From the NCBI GenBank assembly GCA_947498785.1, contig CANMLS010000024.1:18283-82282 (forward strand): 64,000 nt of DNA. The letters run 5' to 3'. The notes under the pieces are model-generated. The model saw only the letters and a list, made by a program, of their open reading frames with translations, was not told the DNA's origin and made no database searches. The DNA comes from an uncultured Aquimarina sp. (GTDB lineage: Bacteria; Bacteroidota; Bacteroidia; Flavobacteriales; Flavobacteriaceae). The position numbers were made by a program, and so were the translations under genes. Of the stretch, positions 38,126 to 47,709 are shown piece by piece; the first letter of the stretch is position 1; every line of letters starts with the position of its first letter.

Positions 38126-39034
38126 TTATTCTAGGTCAAATGGGTGTTGAAAACCAGTTACATCAGGTATATTAACTTTATATAAATTTTTACCCGCAGT
38201 TACAAAAAGGATGTTTTTATCTTTTCCTCCAAAGGTACAGTTAGTTGCCTTTTCTGGAAAATTGATTGTAGTCTTTGGTTTTCCGTTAATATCAAACACT
38301 TGCACAGTATATTTTGCTGTAACATATAAATTACCTTTTGTATCCACAGCCATACCATCTGCTCCTGTGATATTTGAACCTTTTGGATCTATAATAGTTG
38401 CAAAATTAATTCTATCACTTAACATTCCTGTTTTTTGATTAATTGTGTATCGATAAATTATTGTACTATTTGAATCATTAAGATACAAATACAATCCATC
38501 TGGCGAAATAATAACTCCATTCGGTTTATTATCTCCAAACGAATCAAGTAAGATAATTTTTCCATCTTTTTTACGATAGTATAAATTATTCGATGATTGA
38601 TATTGCGTACTCCAAGTAGGGTCTGTAAAATAAATACCTTCATGCTTATCTATACATAAATCATTTGGGCTATTAAAACGTTTTTCATGATATGTTTCTA
38701 CCAAAGTTTCCAGTATAGTACCATCAACCAATCTTTTATTAATTTTTCCTACACCTCCTTCACATATTAATAAATGAAAATCTTTGGTAAACATAAGTCC
38801 GTTACCTCTATTAGTATCTCCAAAGGCTTTAGAAAAAGTCCCTGAACTCAATGTGTACGAAATCACATTACTGTTTAATATATCAGTAAAATAAATGATA
38901 TCCGTACCATCCCAAACAGGGCCTTCTGTAAATTTAAATTGATCAGAGCTTAACTTTATAGCCTCTTGTCCAGAAAGAGGTAAGGTTATTATTAATAAAA
39001 AAACAAAAGCTCCGAAAATTTGATTATTAGTCAT
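38126..39034 (-). CDS. Exported SMP-30/gluconolactonase-like protein
   Basis: A 302-residue protein with a cleavable signal peptide (AFVFLLIITLPLSGQEA). The six-bladed propeller of SMP-30/lactonase proteins is shown by KFTEGPVWDGTDIIYFTDI (metal-ligand Glu in TEGP), NSPNDLCIDKHEGIYFTDPTW (Asn ligand) and ITGADGMAVDTKGNLYVT (Asp ligand). The family hydrolyses lactones with a divalent metal; this one would act in the periplasm. It stands alone. Confidence 0.85.
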   Translation of the reverse strand: MTNNQIFGAFVFLLIITLPLSGQEAIKLSSDQFKFTEGPVWDGTDIIYFTDILNSNVISYTLSSGTFSKAFGDTNRGNGLMFTKDFHLLICEGGVGKINKRLVDGTILETLVETYHEKRFNSPNDLCIDKHEGIYFTDPTWSTQYQSSNNLYYRKKDGKIILLDSFGDNKPNGVIISPDGLYLYLNDSNSTIIYRYTINQKTGMLSDRINFATIIDPKGSNITGADGMAVDTKGNLYVTAKYTVQVFDINGKPKTTINFPEKATNCTFGGKDKNILFVTAGKNLYKVNIPDVTGFQHPFDLE

Positions 39035-39246
39035 ATAAATATATTATTTGTGTTCGTTCAAAATATACAATTTTTATGATACATAAACCGTGAAATAAAT
39101 ATTCATATTCTAATTTAGTTATTCATCTATTGATTTTGATATTTTTTGTAAAACCATGCAATAATAGAATATTTTAACAAAATCATTTACAACAATATAT
39201 TAGTGCAAACGTTACATGAAATACACACAATTATCTTATATAAGTA

Positions 39247-39795
39247 ATGAATATATTACCAAAATATGGGTTACTTCAGTTTAGAAATTCGGCAAGAATA
39301 TACAGTAAACCTATCATTGAGAGTTTACAGCTTTTTAAAGAAGAAACAAAGTTTCTAAAAGTCACTCTTTTTTTTTCTCACAAAAATGATGAACTAGAAG
39401 AACTGGATAGTGCTATTAATTTTTTAAAGGGGTTTGGTGTACTTATCTATGCTGATCATATTACAGAAGAAGTAAATGAAGAAGATACCCATTCCAAACG
39501 TATACAGCAAGAAACAGAAAAAAAAATAAAGGAAAATTCGAAGTTTATTTTTCTAGCAACCGAAAATGCAATCAATTCAAAACGCTGTAAATGGGAATTA
39601 CGGTATGCTAACACTCAAAAAAAAATGGATCAGATTGCTATTTTGCCCATAAGAGAAGACTTTACCGACTACGGTGGTGAAGAATATCTACAAAAATATC
39701 CATATATTCAAAAAAGTGATACTGACCCTGAAGGATATGATGTAAAACATCCTGATGGAAAAGCTATCCCGTTAGGAATTTGGTTGGCATCATAA
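39247..39795 (+). CDS. Stand-alone TIR-domain protein
   Basis: A 182-residue soluble protein. Residues about 37-180 look like a TIR-type domain: LKVTLFFSHKNDE (first strand and box 1), VLIYAD (second strand), FIFLATENAINSKRCKWELRYA with Glu117 in SKRCKWE, the place of the catalytic Glu of NAD-cleaving TIRs. Residues 1-36 are a short helical extension. No partner sensor or effector gene is adjacent, unlike Thoeris or CBASS loci. It could be an NADase, but that depends on Glu117. Confidence 0.65.
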   Translation: MNILPKYGLLQFRNSARIYSKPIIESLQLFKEETKFLKVTLFFSHKNDELEELDSAINFLKGFGVLIYADHITEEVNEEDTHSKRIQQETEKKIKENSKFIFLATENAINSKRCKWELRYANTQKKMDQIAILPIREDFTDYGGEEYLQKYPYIQKSDTDPEGYDVKHPDGKAIPLGIWLAS

Positions 39796-39896
39796 TTTCA
39801 AAGTATAACTCACATATCAGAGTGTCATTCCTACTCTATTTTGTTAATTAGTCTAACTACTTTGAACCAAAAATTAATATACTCGCAATAATTCGT

Positions 39897-41183
39897 CTAC
39901 AATGTTTTTGCTACTTTACCTACCGCAGCGATTGTTTCATCCAAATCTTCATAAGTAAGCGCCTCGGTAATAAACCAAGTTTCAAAAGCACTGGGAGCTA
40001 TATATATTCCATTATCCAGCATACCATGAAAGAATTTTTTAAATGTTTCATTATTCCCCTGAGCAGCGGATTCAAAATCCAGTACATCATCTTCTGCAAA
40101 ATGCACTGAAATCATTGAACCCAATCTATTAATGGTATGTTTAATATTATGAGTTTTAAGTTCTTTGACAATACCCTTATGTAAGTATTCTGTTTTATCT
40201 GCCAGACTCTTAAAAATTTCGGAATTAGAATTCAATTCAGTAAGCATGGCTAATCCAGCTGCCATAGCTAGTGGATTCCCGCTTAATGTCCCTGCCTGAT
40301 ATACTGGCCCTAACGGAGCAAGATAATTCATAATTTCCTCTCGAGCTGCGAAAGCTCCAACAGGAAGTCCTCCTCCGATCACTTTACCAAAAGTGATAAT
40401 ATCTGCATCTACCCCCAGAAGTTCTTGCGCTCCTCCTTTTGCTAGTCTAAAGCCTGTCATTACTTCATCAAAGATCAAAAGGACATCATAAGCATCACAA
40501 AGCGATCTAAGGCCTTCTAAAAATCCTTTTACAGGAGGAATACATCCCATATTTCCAGCTACAGGCTCAATAATAATACAGGCAATCTCTCCTTTATTTG
40601 AAGTGATGATTTGTTCTACATGATCCAAATCATTATATCTTGCTAATAGTGTATCTTGTGCTGTGCCTTTGGTAACACCTGGACTATTTGGACTTCCAAA
40701 AGTAACGGCACCACTTCCTGCCTGAATCAAAAAGGAATCACTATGCCCGTGATAACACCCTGCAAATTTGATAACCTTATCTTTATTGGTATATCCACGT
40801 GCTAATCGCACTGCACTCATACATGCTTCTGTCCCAGAATTTACAAACCGTATCTTATCAACATTAGGAACCATTGCAATCGCTAGTTCTGCAATCTGAG
40901 TTTCGATCTCTGTTGGCATTCCAAAACTAGTCCCTTTTTTTGCTTTATCAATAACGGCTTCTACAACCGGAGGATGCGCGTGCCCCAAAATCATAGGTCC
41001 CCAAGAATTTATATAATCTATTAAACGATTACCATCTTCATCATATAAATATGCACCTTTAGCTTCTTTAACAAATATTGGGTCACCTCCTACAGCTTTG
41101 AAAGCTCGCACAGGCGAATTTACTCCTCCTGGAATCACTTTTTGCGCTTCTGCAAACAGTGCACTACTTCTCTTATATATCAT
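39897..41183 (-). CDS. hemL: Glutamate-1-semialdehyde 2,1-aminomutase
   Basis: A 428-residue PLP enzyme that moves the amino group of glutamate-1-semialdehyde to make 5-aminolevulinate for heme. Motifs: [28 protein letters not shown] (Asp of the PLP ring contact) and [13 protein letters not shown] with the PLP lysine K267. Length matches the family (about 425-430). It is the last gene of a four-gene minus-strand run with gaps of 0-2 bases, so it is co-transcribed with the glucosaminidase gene upstream. Confidence 0.95.
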   Translation of the reverse strand: MIYKRSSALFAEAQKVIPGGVNSPVRAFKAVGGDPIFVKEAKGAYLYDEDGNRLIDYINSWGPMILGHAHPPVVEAVIDKAKKGTSFGMPTEIETQIAELAIAMVPNVDKIRFVNSGTEACMSAVRLARGYTNKDKVIKFAGCYHGHSDSFLIQAGSGAVTFGSPNSPGVTKGTAQDTLLARYNDLDHVEQIITSNKGEIACIIIEPVAGNMGCIPPVKGFLEGLRSLCDAYDVLLIFDEVMTGFRLAKGGAQELLGVDADIITFGKVIGGGLPVGAFAAREEIMNYLAPLGPVYQAGTLSGNPLAMAAGLAMLTELNSNSEIFKSLADKTEYLHKGIVKELKTHNIKHTINRLGSMISVHFAEDDVLDFESAAQGNNETFKKFFHGMLDNGIYIAPSAFETWFITEALTYEDLDETIAAVGKVAKTL

Positions 41184-41185
41184 GC

Positions 41186-42085
41186 TTAGTTGAAATCTTC
41201 TTCCTCTTCCTCGGTAGTTAACTTAAGAACCTGCCCGATTTTGATATTATTATTCAATAGATTATTATACGTTTTGAGTTCCTCTACAGAAACCTTATAT
41301 CTACGAGAAATCGAATATAACGTATCTCCTTTTCGTACAATATGTCCTCCACTTGGATTTGAGACCGGAGTAGCTACTGGTTTAGGAGCAGGCTTCATCA
41401 CAATAACTGGTTCTGCTTTATTTTCTCTCCGACGGTTTTTTCTACCTAATACATCATTATCATATTCATATAAATGATAACGTTCTATGATGGAAATAAG
41501 TTTTTGCGGATATTTTTTATCCGTAGCATATCCAGCTTCTCTTAACCCTCTTGCCCAGGATTTATAATCTTTTTGATTAAATGTAAACAATTTGGAGTAT
41601 CGCTTTCTGTCTTTTAGAAATAGAGAATGATCTCTAAAAGAATCACTTGCATTGTCATACTTTCTAAAACATTCTTGAGAACGATCATCGTCATGATATA
41701 CTTGATCTCCCTTCCAATCATGACACTTAATCCCAAAGTGATTTTTTGCTTTCTGAGTTAACTCACCATGGCCTGCTCCCGATTCCAAAATACCTTGTGC
41801 TAAAGTAATACTTGCCGGAATACCGTAAGTTTTCATTTCATCTTTCGCTATCCCCGAAAATTCAAAAATATATTGTTTTACTTTGTCTTTATATGATACA
41901 GGAACTGGTTTTTTTTCTTCTCTAGAAGATTCTGTAATAGTAACCTCTTTTGTAGTTCGTTCAACTTTAGTGACAGTAGTACGTCTGGGAACAGTTCTTT
42001 CTGTTCTTGTAGAGATTACTTTTTTACTTCCTCCGCAGGAAATTAAAAATCCTGTAACACACAACAATGTAATAAATTTCCTCAT
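41186..42085 (-). CDS. LysM glucosaminidase lipoprotein
   Basis: A 299-residue lipoprotein ([19 protein letters not shown], lipobox Cys at residue 17). A Lys/Glu/Thr-rich linker leads to a GH73-type N-acetylglucosaminidase domain (about 75-215; [20 protein letters not shown] with the catalytic Glu, then [17 protein letters not shown] and [13 protein letters not shown]), then a Pro-rich linker and a C-terminal LysM ([18 protein letters not shown]). It would cleave peptidoglycan from the outer-membrane side. Within the hemL operon. Confidence 0.9.
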   Translation of the reverse strand: MRKFITLLCVTGFLISCGGSKKVISTRTERTVPRRTTVTKVERTTKEVTITESSREEKKPVPVSYKDKVKQYIFEFSGIAKDEMKTYGIPASITLAQGILESGAGHGELTQKAKNHFGIKCHDWKGDQVYHDDDRSQECFRKYDNASDSFRDHSLFLKDRKRYSKLFTFNQKDYKSWARGLREAGYATDKKYPQKLISIIERYHLYEYDNDVLGRKNRRRENKAEPVIVMKPAPKPVATPVSNPSGGHIVRKGDTLYSISRRYKVSVEELKTYNNLLNNNIKIGQVLKLTTEEEEEDFN

Positions 42086-42086
42086 T

Positions 42087-43034
42087 TTAATATCCTATTG
42101 TAATAAGAGGTAGTTTCTTTTTATTCAATTTTTTATTCATTCCAGAAATGCCTTGTAGTCCTCCTGTATGAATCGCTAAAATACGAGTATTTTTCTTAAA
42201 AATACCTCTTTGCGTCATGTCAAAAATCCCAAAAATCATCTTCATTGTATAGATTGGATCCAAGAGGATATGTTGCTGTTCTCTAAATATATTCATGAAT
42301 TCGATACCTTCTTGATTTATTTTTCCATACCCTCCAAAGTGATAATCATGAATTAGTTCCCAATTAGTTTTTGACGTATTTTTTTTGATTTCATGGGTAA
42401 GAAATTCACCCTTTAAAGCGGGAAAACCTAATATTTTTTGATGATTCAACGAACTATTAATGATCCCTGAGATCGTCCCTCCTGTACCCACAGCACAGCA
42501 TATAACATCATACATTACATCTTCTGGATTGAGAATTTCTTCACACCCTTTAATAGCTAACGAATTAGTACCTCCTTCGGGTATCATGTAGCAAGAACCG
42601 AATTCATTTTTTAATTCCTTTAAAAATAAAGGATTTGCTTTGTCTCTATATGCCTCTCTACTAACGAATTTAAAATGCATTCCTGAAACAGAAGCTAAAC
42701 GCAGTGTATCATTTTGAGATAAAGTTTTTTCTAAATCTTTAGCCAATTCTTCTCCTCTAATAATTCCAATAGTCTGTAAACCTACCATCTTACCTGCTGC
42801 TGCAGTAGCCGATATATGATTACTATAAGCTCCTCCAAAGGTAAGAATCGTTTTAAAACCTGCTTTTTGAGCTTCATTAAGATTGTACTTTAATTTTCTG
42901 AATTTATTTCCAGATACTTCTTTATGAATTTCATCTTCCCTTTTTATATCCAGAAAAACTTCTGCTTTATCTAAAATGGGATGTGCTACCGATTGATTTT
43001 CTGAATGTATTATTTCTGAAGAAAAAATATGCAT
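42087..43034 (-). CDS. PLP enzyme of the ACC deaminase / D-cysteine desulfhydrase family
   Basis: A 315-residue fold-type II PLP protein: DEIHKEVSGNKFRKLKYNLNEAQ carries the PLP-binding Lys (GNKFRKLK), followed by TILTFGGAYSNHISATAAAG, the phosphate and substrate loop, and CAVGTGGTISGI, the glycine-rich loop. The family deaminates 1-aminocyclopropane-1-carboxylate or removes H2S from D-cysteine; which cannot be read from the sequence. It lies between the glucosaminidase and the small HERIH protein in one run. Confidence 0.85.
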   Translation of the reverse strand: MHIFSSEIIHSENQSVAHPILDKAEVFLDIKREDEIHKEVSGNKFRKLKYNLNEAQKAGFKTILTFGGAYSNHISATAAAGKMVGLQTIGIIRGEELAKDLEKTLSQNDTLRLASVSGMHFKFVSREAYRDKANPLFLKELKNEFGSCYMIPEGGTNSLAIKGCEEILNPEDVMYDVICCAVGTGGTISGIINSSLNHQKILGFPALKGEFLTHEIKKNTSKTNWELIHDYHFGGYGKINQEGIEFMNIFREQQHILLDPIYTMKMIFGIFDMTQRGIFKKNTRILAIHTGGLQGISGMNKKLNKKKLPLITIGY

Positions 43035-43361
43035 TTACCAATATTTAATAAAACTCCAGGGTTTTCTTCTTTTTAAATATTGAAGATCATCTTCATTTAT
43101 ATACGCTTCTCTTTCAAAAGAAATATTTCGATAAGCTTTTTGCGAGTTTCGATATTGTAGAAGTCGAATAAGATATTCTGTAAAATAAAAAATATAAAAA
43201 GGTAAAACCAAAAGTTCTGCCTGTTGTCTAATATGAATTCTCTCGTGGTTAATAAAGGTTTCATCTTCTTTAAGAAAAGAATTATTTACCACAATAAAAG
43301 GCCAGAGGGCAATACCTACAAAATGTCGACCTATCAAATATTTGTTAACAACAATGGGCAT
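43035..43361 (-). CDS. Small membrane-associated protein with HExxH-like motif
   Basis: A 108-residue protein. After a short hydrophobic stretch (FVGIALWPFIVVNNSF) comes the motif INHERIHIRQQAELL, with HERIH in the spacing of a zinc metallopeptidase motif, then a hydrophobic helix (VLPFYIFYFTEYLIRLL) and an acidic-basic tail with FEREAYIN. It looks like a minimal HExxH protease or a zinc-binding remnant. First gene of the hemL run; its product is known in other Flavobacteriaceae as a conserved hypothetical protein. Confidence 0.6.
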   Translation of the reverse strand: MPIVVNKYLIGRHFVGIALWPFIVVNNSFLKEDETFINHERIHIRQQAELLVLPFYIFYFTEYLIRLLQYRNSQKAYRNISFEREAYINEDDLQYLKRRKPWSFIKYW

Positions 43362-43390
43362 ATCAATGCAAGATACTATTTTTGTATATA

Positions 43391-43567
43391 ATGGACAATC
43401 CTAAAAAGATATTAACTCCAAAAGAAGGAGATTATTATATCACCCCAGAAGGGTATCGATGTTTTACAGAACAATATCATCTAAGAAGAGGTTATTGTTG
43501 TGAGAGTGGTTGTAGACATTGCCCATATGGCTATGACAAAAAAACAAATAATTATTCTAAAAAATAG
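43391..43567 (+). CDS. DUF5522 small Cys-rich protein
   Basis: A 58-residue protein from the ATG at 43391; a TTG nine bases earlier is less likely. GYCCESGCRHCPYGY holds four Cys in a compact cluster that could bind zinc or an iron-sulfur cluster. This is the DUF5522 pattern; function unknown. It is divergent to the hemL run with only 29 bases between starts. Confidence 0.8.
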   Translation: MDNPKKILTPKEGDYYITPEGYRCFTEQYHLRRGYCCESGCRHCPYGYDKKTNNYSKK

Positions 43568-43649
43568 AAATATTATTTGTTTTATGGTATGATTATTGTG
43601 GCTAAATAATTACAAAAAGCTATTGTTAAATCTTTAAAACACAGGGATT

Positions 43650-44183
43650 ATGAAATATTTTTCACTTTTATCATTAATCCTTATCATAACACTTAGTTCT
43701 TGCTCTACAGTACGTGTTGCTTCGGATTATGATAAGCAGGCAAATTTTGACACTTATAAAAGCTTTGCTTTTTACAAACCAGGAATTGATAAAGCAGAGA
43801 TTAGTGATCTAGATAAGAAACGTATATTACGGGCGATTGAGGCTGATATGACATCAAAAGGGTTTTTGAAATCAAACAATCCTGATATGCTAGTTAGTAT
43901 TTTTACAAAGACCAAGGAGAATGTAAATATCTATCAAAATAACTTTGGATGGGGTTACGGATGGGGATGGAATCCATGGTTCTGGGGAAATGGCTTTAAT
44001 AACACGGTTACTACAACTACAGAAGGTACACTATACATAGACCTAATAGATGCTTCTAAAAAAGAATTAGTTTGGCAAGGAATGGGATCGTCTGCATTGA
44101 CTAAAGATGTGGATAAAAAACAAGGTAAAATGAATGAAATCGTTGCAGCGATTTTAGAAAAATACCCTCCTCAGAGTAATTAA
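43650..44183 (+). CDS. DUF4136 lipoprotein
   Basis: A 177-residue lipoprotein (lipobox in LSSCSTV, Cys at residue 18). The domain opens VRVASDYDKQANFDTYKSFAFY, the DUF4136 signature, and has a Gly/Trp-rich loop (WGYGWGWNPWFWGNG) before LYIDLIDASKKELVWQGMGSS. The family is thought to be periplasmic; no function is known. Ends at a strong terminator. Confidence 0.85.
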   Translation: MKYFSLLSLILIITLSSCSTVRVASDYDKQANFDTYKSFAFYKPGIDKAEISDLDKKRILRAIEADMTSKGFLKSNNPDMLVSIFTKTKENVNIYQNNFGWGYGWGWNPWFWGNGFNNTVTTTTEGTLYIDLIDASKKELVWQGMGSSALTKDVDKKQGKMNEIVAAILEKYPPQSN

Positions 44184-44210
44184 GAACTGTAAATTAAGCT
44201 TATATTGATC

Positions 44211-44239
44211 TAGCCTTTCTACATAGAAAGGCTATTTTT
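44211..44239 (+). terminator. Rho-independent terminator
   Basis: TAGCCTTTCTA (44211-44221) and TAGAAAGGCTA (44224-44234) form a perfect 11-bp stem, followed by TTTTT, after the DUF4136 gene. Confidence 0.88.
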
Positions 44240-44273
44240 ATGTACATTTATACCAACTTGAACCTATAAATGT

Positions 44274-44888
44274 ATGCGTAACTTTCTACTCGGTGCACTT
44301 TTAGCAGTATTAATAGTCTTTGGAATCAAACATTTTATTGATCAATCTAATACCCAAAAAATAGAAATCAAATCTTCTGATCTTATTTTGGATCAAATTA
44401 AAAATGTAGGTAAACTGGTAGTCACAGAAGGTCATTTTTCTGATATCATTACCTATAAGGATGACAAAACTTACTTTAAATTACTTTCGTCAAAGAAAAA
44501 AATAATAGTTATGGTAAATGCCAATGTGCAGGTATCATATGATTTAAAAAAAATTGAACATACTATAGACCGGCAAACAAAAACTCTTACGATTTCCAAA
44601 ATTCCTAAAGCAGAGATTAATATTAATCCTGAGATAAAGTATCATGATATTAATGAAGGACTCATCAACAAATTTGAAGCAGAGGATCATAATATTATCC
44701 GAAAAATAGTAGTGGAGAAATTGAACAGAAAAGTACAAAAATCTTCACTGGTTGCTAATTCTCAAAATCGTCTTATTAGCGAATTACAAAAAATATACAT
44801 TCTCACGAATTCATTAGGCTGGACATTAAAATATAAAGATACTCCTATTGGTAGTCAAATTAGCTTTGAAGAATTGATTATACTATAG
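44274..44888 (+). CDS. DUF4230 membrane-anchored protein
   Basis: A 204-residue protein with an N-terminal membrane segment (FLLGALLAVLIVFGIKHFI) and a DUF4230 domain (about 45-195; VGKLVVTEGHFSDIITYKD, VMVNANVQVSYDLKKIEH, ISKIPKAEININPEIKYHD). The fold is beta-rich and probably extracytoplasmic. Function unknown. Separated from DUF4136 by a terminator, so it has its own promoter. Confidence 0.8.
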   Translation: MRNFLLGALLAVLIVFGIKHFIDQSNTQKIEIKSSDLILDQIKNVGKLVVTEGHFSDIITYKDDKTYFKLLSSKKKIIVMVNANVQVSYDLKKIEHTIDRQTKTLTISKIPKAEININPEIKYHDINEGLINKFEAEDHNIIRKIVVEKLNRKVQKSSLVANSQNRLISELQKIYILTNSLGWTLKYKDTPIGSQISFEELIIL

Positions 44889-44899
44889 TTTTTCTAATT

Positions 44900-44937
44900 A
44901 AAAAAAGATGGAAAGAGATAATCTCTCCCCATCTTTG
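44900..44937. terminator. Hairpin after the DUF4230 gene
   Basis: AAAGATGG and CCATCTTT, with an inner AGAGAT/ATCTCT stem, fold into a long hairpin. The poly-T run is on the minus strand side (44898-44906 on the plus strand is A-rich), so it may also end transcripts coming from the other side. Confidence 0.6.
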
Positions 44938-45146
44938 AATTTAAAAAATCTTGATCACAGAATTCGTTTTGTCCCTTAAACTCTAGTGTTATACAGATTT
45001 ATAAATTGTTTACCCCTATAAAACGCTTTACATCGACATTACCCCACCCCCTATTAGTATTTTTTTGATGTATTAAATATCTATGCCATGCAGAATAAGA
45101 AAAGCCCCTCTTATCTTATGGTTATCTTCTTATTGCTTAAGTAAGT

Positions 45147-45659
45147 TTATACCTTAGCTCTATAACCCCCTGTAGCATACTTTTTTGTTTCCACCCGTGT
45201 CAACAAAGCTTCATTAGGTATTGATTCAAAAAGTTCTATTCCGTCAGAAAGAACGATAGGCATCATAAAAACCTGAATTTCACCAATCAATTTTTCATTA
45301 AGTATCATTGTATTTATCTGTCCTCCACCAATAAGCCAAATATCTTTTCCTTTTTGCTTTTTTAATTTTTTAATATGATCCTCTGATATAAATTCTACAT
45401 CTTTGTTAGATTCTTCACCCTTTTTTCTTGTTAATACATAGTTTTTCTTCTCTGAATATGGAAAATCAATACCCCAATCTATGATCTGTTTATACGTCTT
45501 ATTACCCTGAATTGTTGTATCAATAGTTTTATAAAAATCATAATAACCATAATCTAATTGATCAGGGTTGGGAATAGAATCTAACCAGTCTACATTACCA
45601 TTTTCTTTAGCTATTTTTCAATTCATACTCATAGCTATATATAATTTAATTTTTCTCAT
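45147..45659 (-). pseudogene. DHFR-fold (RibD-C-like) gene with an in-frame stop
   Basis: A 170-codon frame from the ATG at 45659 (MRKIKLYIAMSMN) is broken only by TGA at 45618-45620, codon 14, where the family has a Gly codon before KIA (GGA to TGA fits one base change). The rest is intact: KIAKENG, then IWLIGGGQINTMIL, EIQVFMMPIVLSDG and a normal C-terminus. It is a dihydrofolate-reductase-family protein of the small NADPH-dependent kind. It could be a true pseudogene, a sequencing error or a recoded stop; a fresh pseudogene is the likeliest. Confidence 0.8.
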
Positions 45660-45707
45660 TTTGATGTCAGTTTTATAGAATTGAACATTGTTTCACATCA
45701 CAAAACT

Positions 45708-46226
45708 TTATTCATTAGTGACTTTATCTTCTTTATTAATTATGTATTTCAGCTCAATGCCATTCTTTTCTGAATAAAATTCTTTTACACACTTCATTTC
45801 TTTTTCTAAAATATGTATTGAACCTATATTATCTTTGCTAACATACGCAGTTAATTCTTTTAGCTCTATCTTATTAAAACAATACGCTATAAGCCCTTTT
45901 GCTATTTCTCTTCCAAATCCTTTGCCCCAGAAACATTCTCTTAATCGATATGCAATTTCATATTCAAACATTTCATTTTTATACACGCCACATAAACCAA
46001 CAAAATCATTACTATCAGTATCTTCTACCGCCCATATATTGTAGAATATTTTATCATCTTTATAATAGTTTATAAAACGTTCTAATTCTTGTTTACTTTT
46101 CTCAAAATTCATATGATTTTTGATATAGCGCATCACATTAGGGTTACTTTGCATATCAAAAAAAGGAGCTAGATCTTCTTTTTTTAAATATCGAATAGAC
46201 AATCTTTTGGTTTCAAATAGCTTCAT
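45708..46226 (-). CDS. GNAT acetyltransferase, RimJ/RimL-like
   Basis: A 172-residue GNAT enzyme of the RimJ/RimL type: TKRLSIRYLKKEDLAPFFDMQSNPNVMRY at the start, WAVEDTDSNDFVGLCGVY for strands 2-4, then YRLRECFWGKGFGREIAKGLIAYCF (acetyl-CoA pyrophosphate loop, WGKGFGRE) and LTAYVSKDNIGSIHILEKEMK at the end. It transfers an acetyl group, probably to a protein N-terminus or a small amine. Stands alone in the decayed stretch. Confidence 0.85.
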   Translation of the reverse strand: MKLFETKRLSIRYLKKEDLAPFFDMQSNPNVMRYIKNHMNFEKSKQELERFINYYKDDKIFYNIWAVEDTDSNDFVGLCGVYKNEMFEYEIAYRLRECFWGKGFGREIAKGLIAYCFNKIELKELTAYVSKDNIGSIHILEKEMKCVKEFYSEKNGIELKYIINKEDKVTNE

Positions 46227-46446
46227 GTTACGAATCCTATTTATGTTAATGCATTTAAGAGAGGGGGAAACACATTCTTCCTATACCTTTTCAACTCTTT
46301 TTCAAAATGAGTAATTTCTAATCGTGTTTTACTATGAAATTAAAACCTCAGTTTTTATCTTTTTCACCTACCCTTTTTATCACTTTGTTTATTACTTTTC
46401 CCCATTCCCATTTCGCTATACCTCGGAAGAATATAAATTTTCTCTA

Positions 46447-46485
46447 AATGAACTACCTCGTATCCTTGTATCAAGGTAGTTCATT
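46447..46485. repeat. 12-bp inverted repeat
   Basis: AATGAACTACCT (46447-46458) and AGGTAGTTCATT (46474-46485) are perfect inverted copies around a 15-base loop in an otherwise empty 418-base gap (46227-46644). No T run follows; it may be an operator or the trace of an element. The rest of the gap shows nothing else. Confidence 0.6.
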
Positions 46486-46644
46486 CTTCAAAATCACTAG
46501 TCCTTATGACCGTTTTTAAACTTAATAAATACGACTCGAAACATATTTTTATACTATCCTATGCTTTTGACCTTATCAAAGACAGCTAAAAGACTAGAGG
46601 TCTGCATTTCATAGATATTCTTTAATCTGAGTCCCTACTAATTC

Positions 46645-47106
46645 TTATAACATTTTCTTTATCAAAGTAATCTGTCCCAAATGATAATAACTATGCTCTA
46701 TCAGTCCATCTATATTTCTTTGATACGTTCCATATTTTTTATCTACAAATACTTCATCTAGTTTTTGATCTGGCATTAATTCGATTGCATTCGCAAATTT
46801 TTCTGCATTACTCCACATCATATTCAATAATTCTTCCCAATCTTTTTGTGATTCTATAACAGGGTAATCAAAACTATACTTATCTCTTATTTCTAGTTCA
46901 CCACCTTCTAATACTTTTAATACTCCAGCTATATAATAATTGACATGAAATGTAAGTGCTACAATGGTGTTTAAAGATTCTATTTTCTTTGAGGCTTGTT
47001 CCCACTTTACAGTTGACAATTGATCTTTATAATTTGTATTAGCAACCCATACTCCGTCTAAAATAACTTCTCTAAATCGATCCGCAATTTCTTTTGTTCG
47101 TTTCAT
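46645..47106 (-). CDS. DinB-like four-helix protein
   Basis: A 153-residue four-helix-bundle protein of the DinB/DUF1572 kind: IVALTFHVNYYIAGVLKVLEG carries the first His of the metal site and IDGLIEHSYYHLGQITLIKKML the other two (HxxxH). These proteins bind zinc or nickel and some act as thiol transferases. The insertion-sequence remnant lies 20 bases upstream of its start and may have replaced its promoter. Confidence 0.75.
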   Translation of the reverse strand: MKRTKEIADRFREVILDGVWVANTNYKDQLSTVKWEQASKKIESLNTIVALTFHVNYYIAGVLKVLEGGELEIRDKYSFDYPVIESQKDWEELLNMMWSNAEKFANAIELMPDQKLDEVFVDKKYGTYQRNIDGLIEHSYYHLGQITLIKKML

Positions 47107-47126
47107 AGTATTATTTTGTTTTTTTG

Positions 47127-47489
47127 AATGAAGTCATCTTGACTTTTTTTTGAGAAAAATTGGGGTTTAAGAAATTTGTGTTGTTAGACATGAAAATCAA
47201 ACCCAATGTACCAAGCACTAAACAAAGATATGATAGAATTAGAAATAGTTCCTTATTTGCTAGTGACAAAAAGAGGCTTTAAACCAAAAGCTCCTCTTGA
47301 TGAGATTATTAATGCGATTTTTCACAAGTTAAAGACATGCATTCAATGGGTGTTTCTTCCAGTTGGGAGTCTTTTCAGCAATGAAATTTTGCGTTATAAG
47401 ACTATTTTTGGTCATCATCGCAAGTGGTGTGAGTTAGATGTTTGGAAATCTTGTCGGATAGAGTTGTTAAAAGTCAAGATGACTTCATT
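47127..47489. mobile_element. Internally deleted insertion sequence (363 bp) with 21-bp perfect inverted repeats
   Basis: The first 21 bases (47127-47147; core GAAGTCATCTTGACTTTT) are the exact reverse complement of the last 21 (47469-47489; core AAAAGTCAAGATGACTTC). Between them is only the N-terminal part of a transposase, so the element is a non-autonomous, MITE-like derivative. No target-site duplication could be identified with certainty. Confidence 0.8.
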
Positions 47490-47493
47490 ATAG
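47206..47493 (+). pseudogene. N-terminal transposase fragment (IS5-like)
   Basis: A 95-residue reading frame that resembles the N-terminal, DUF4096-type, DNA-binding part of IS5-group transposases of Bacteroidota (PKAPLDEIINAIFHKLKTCIQW, then LRYKTIFGHHRKWCELDVWKSC). It runs directly into the right inverted repeat, so the whole catalytic DDE part is missing. It cannot be active on its own but could bind the ends. Confidence 0.7.
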
Positions 47494-47709
47494 TAAATGC
47501 AATAACCTAATTTTTATTTCTTGATTTGAAGAGGTAAAAACTTAATGTGATTTTAATTTGAATATATAGACCTAAAATCATCAAAGAACTAATACTACAA
47601 GCAACATTCTAATTGACTTTGGGTTAGTTATTTTCTTTTTGATTTATTGATTATTTTTACTTTTTATGAAAAGAAACTACCTATTCGATGTTAACACATA
47701 GTCGAATTT

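Noticed and set aside
39247..39795. Thoeris or CBASS defence system
   Set aside because: No SIR2, cyclase or sensor gene is adjacent; only a single TIR-like protein is present.
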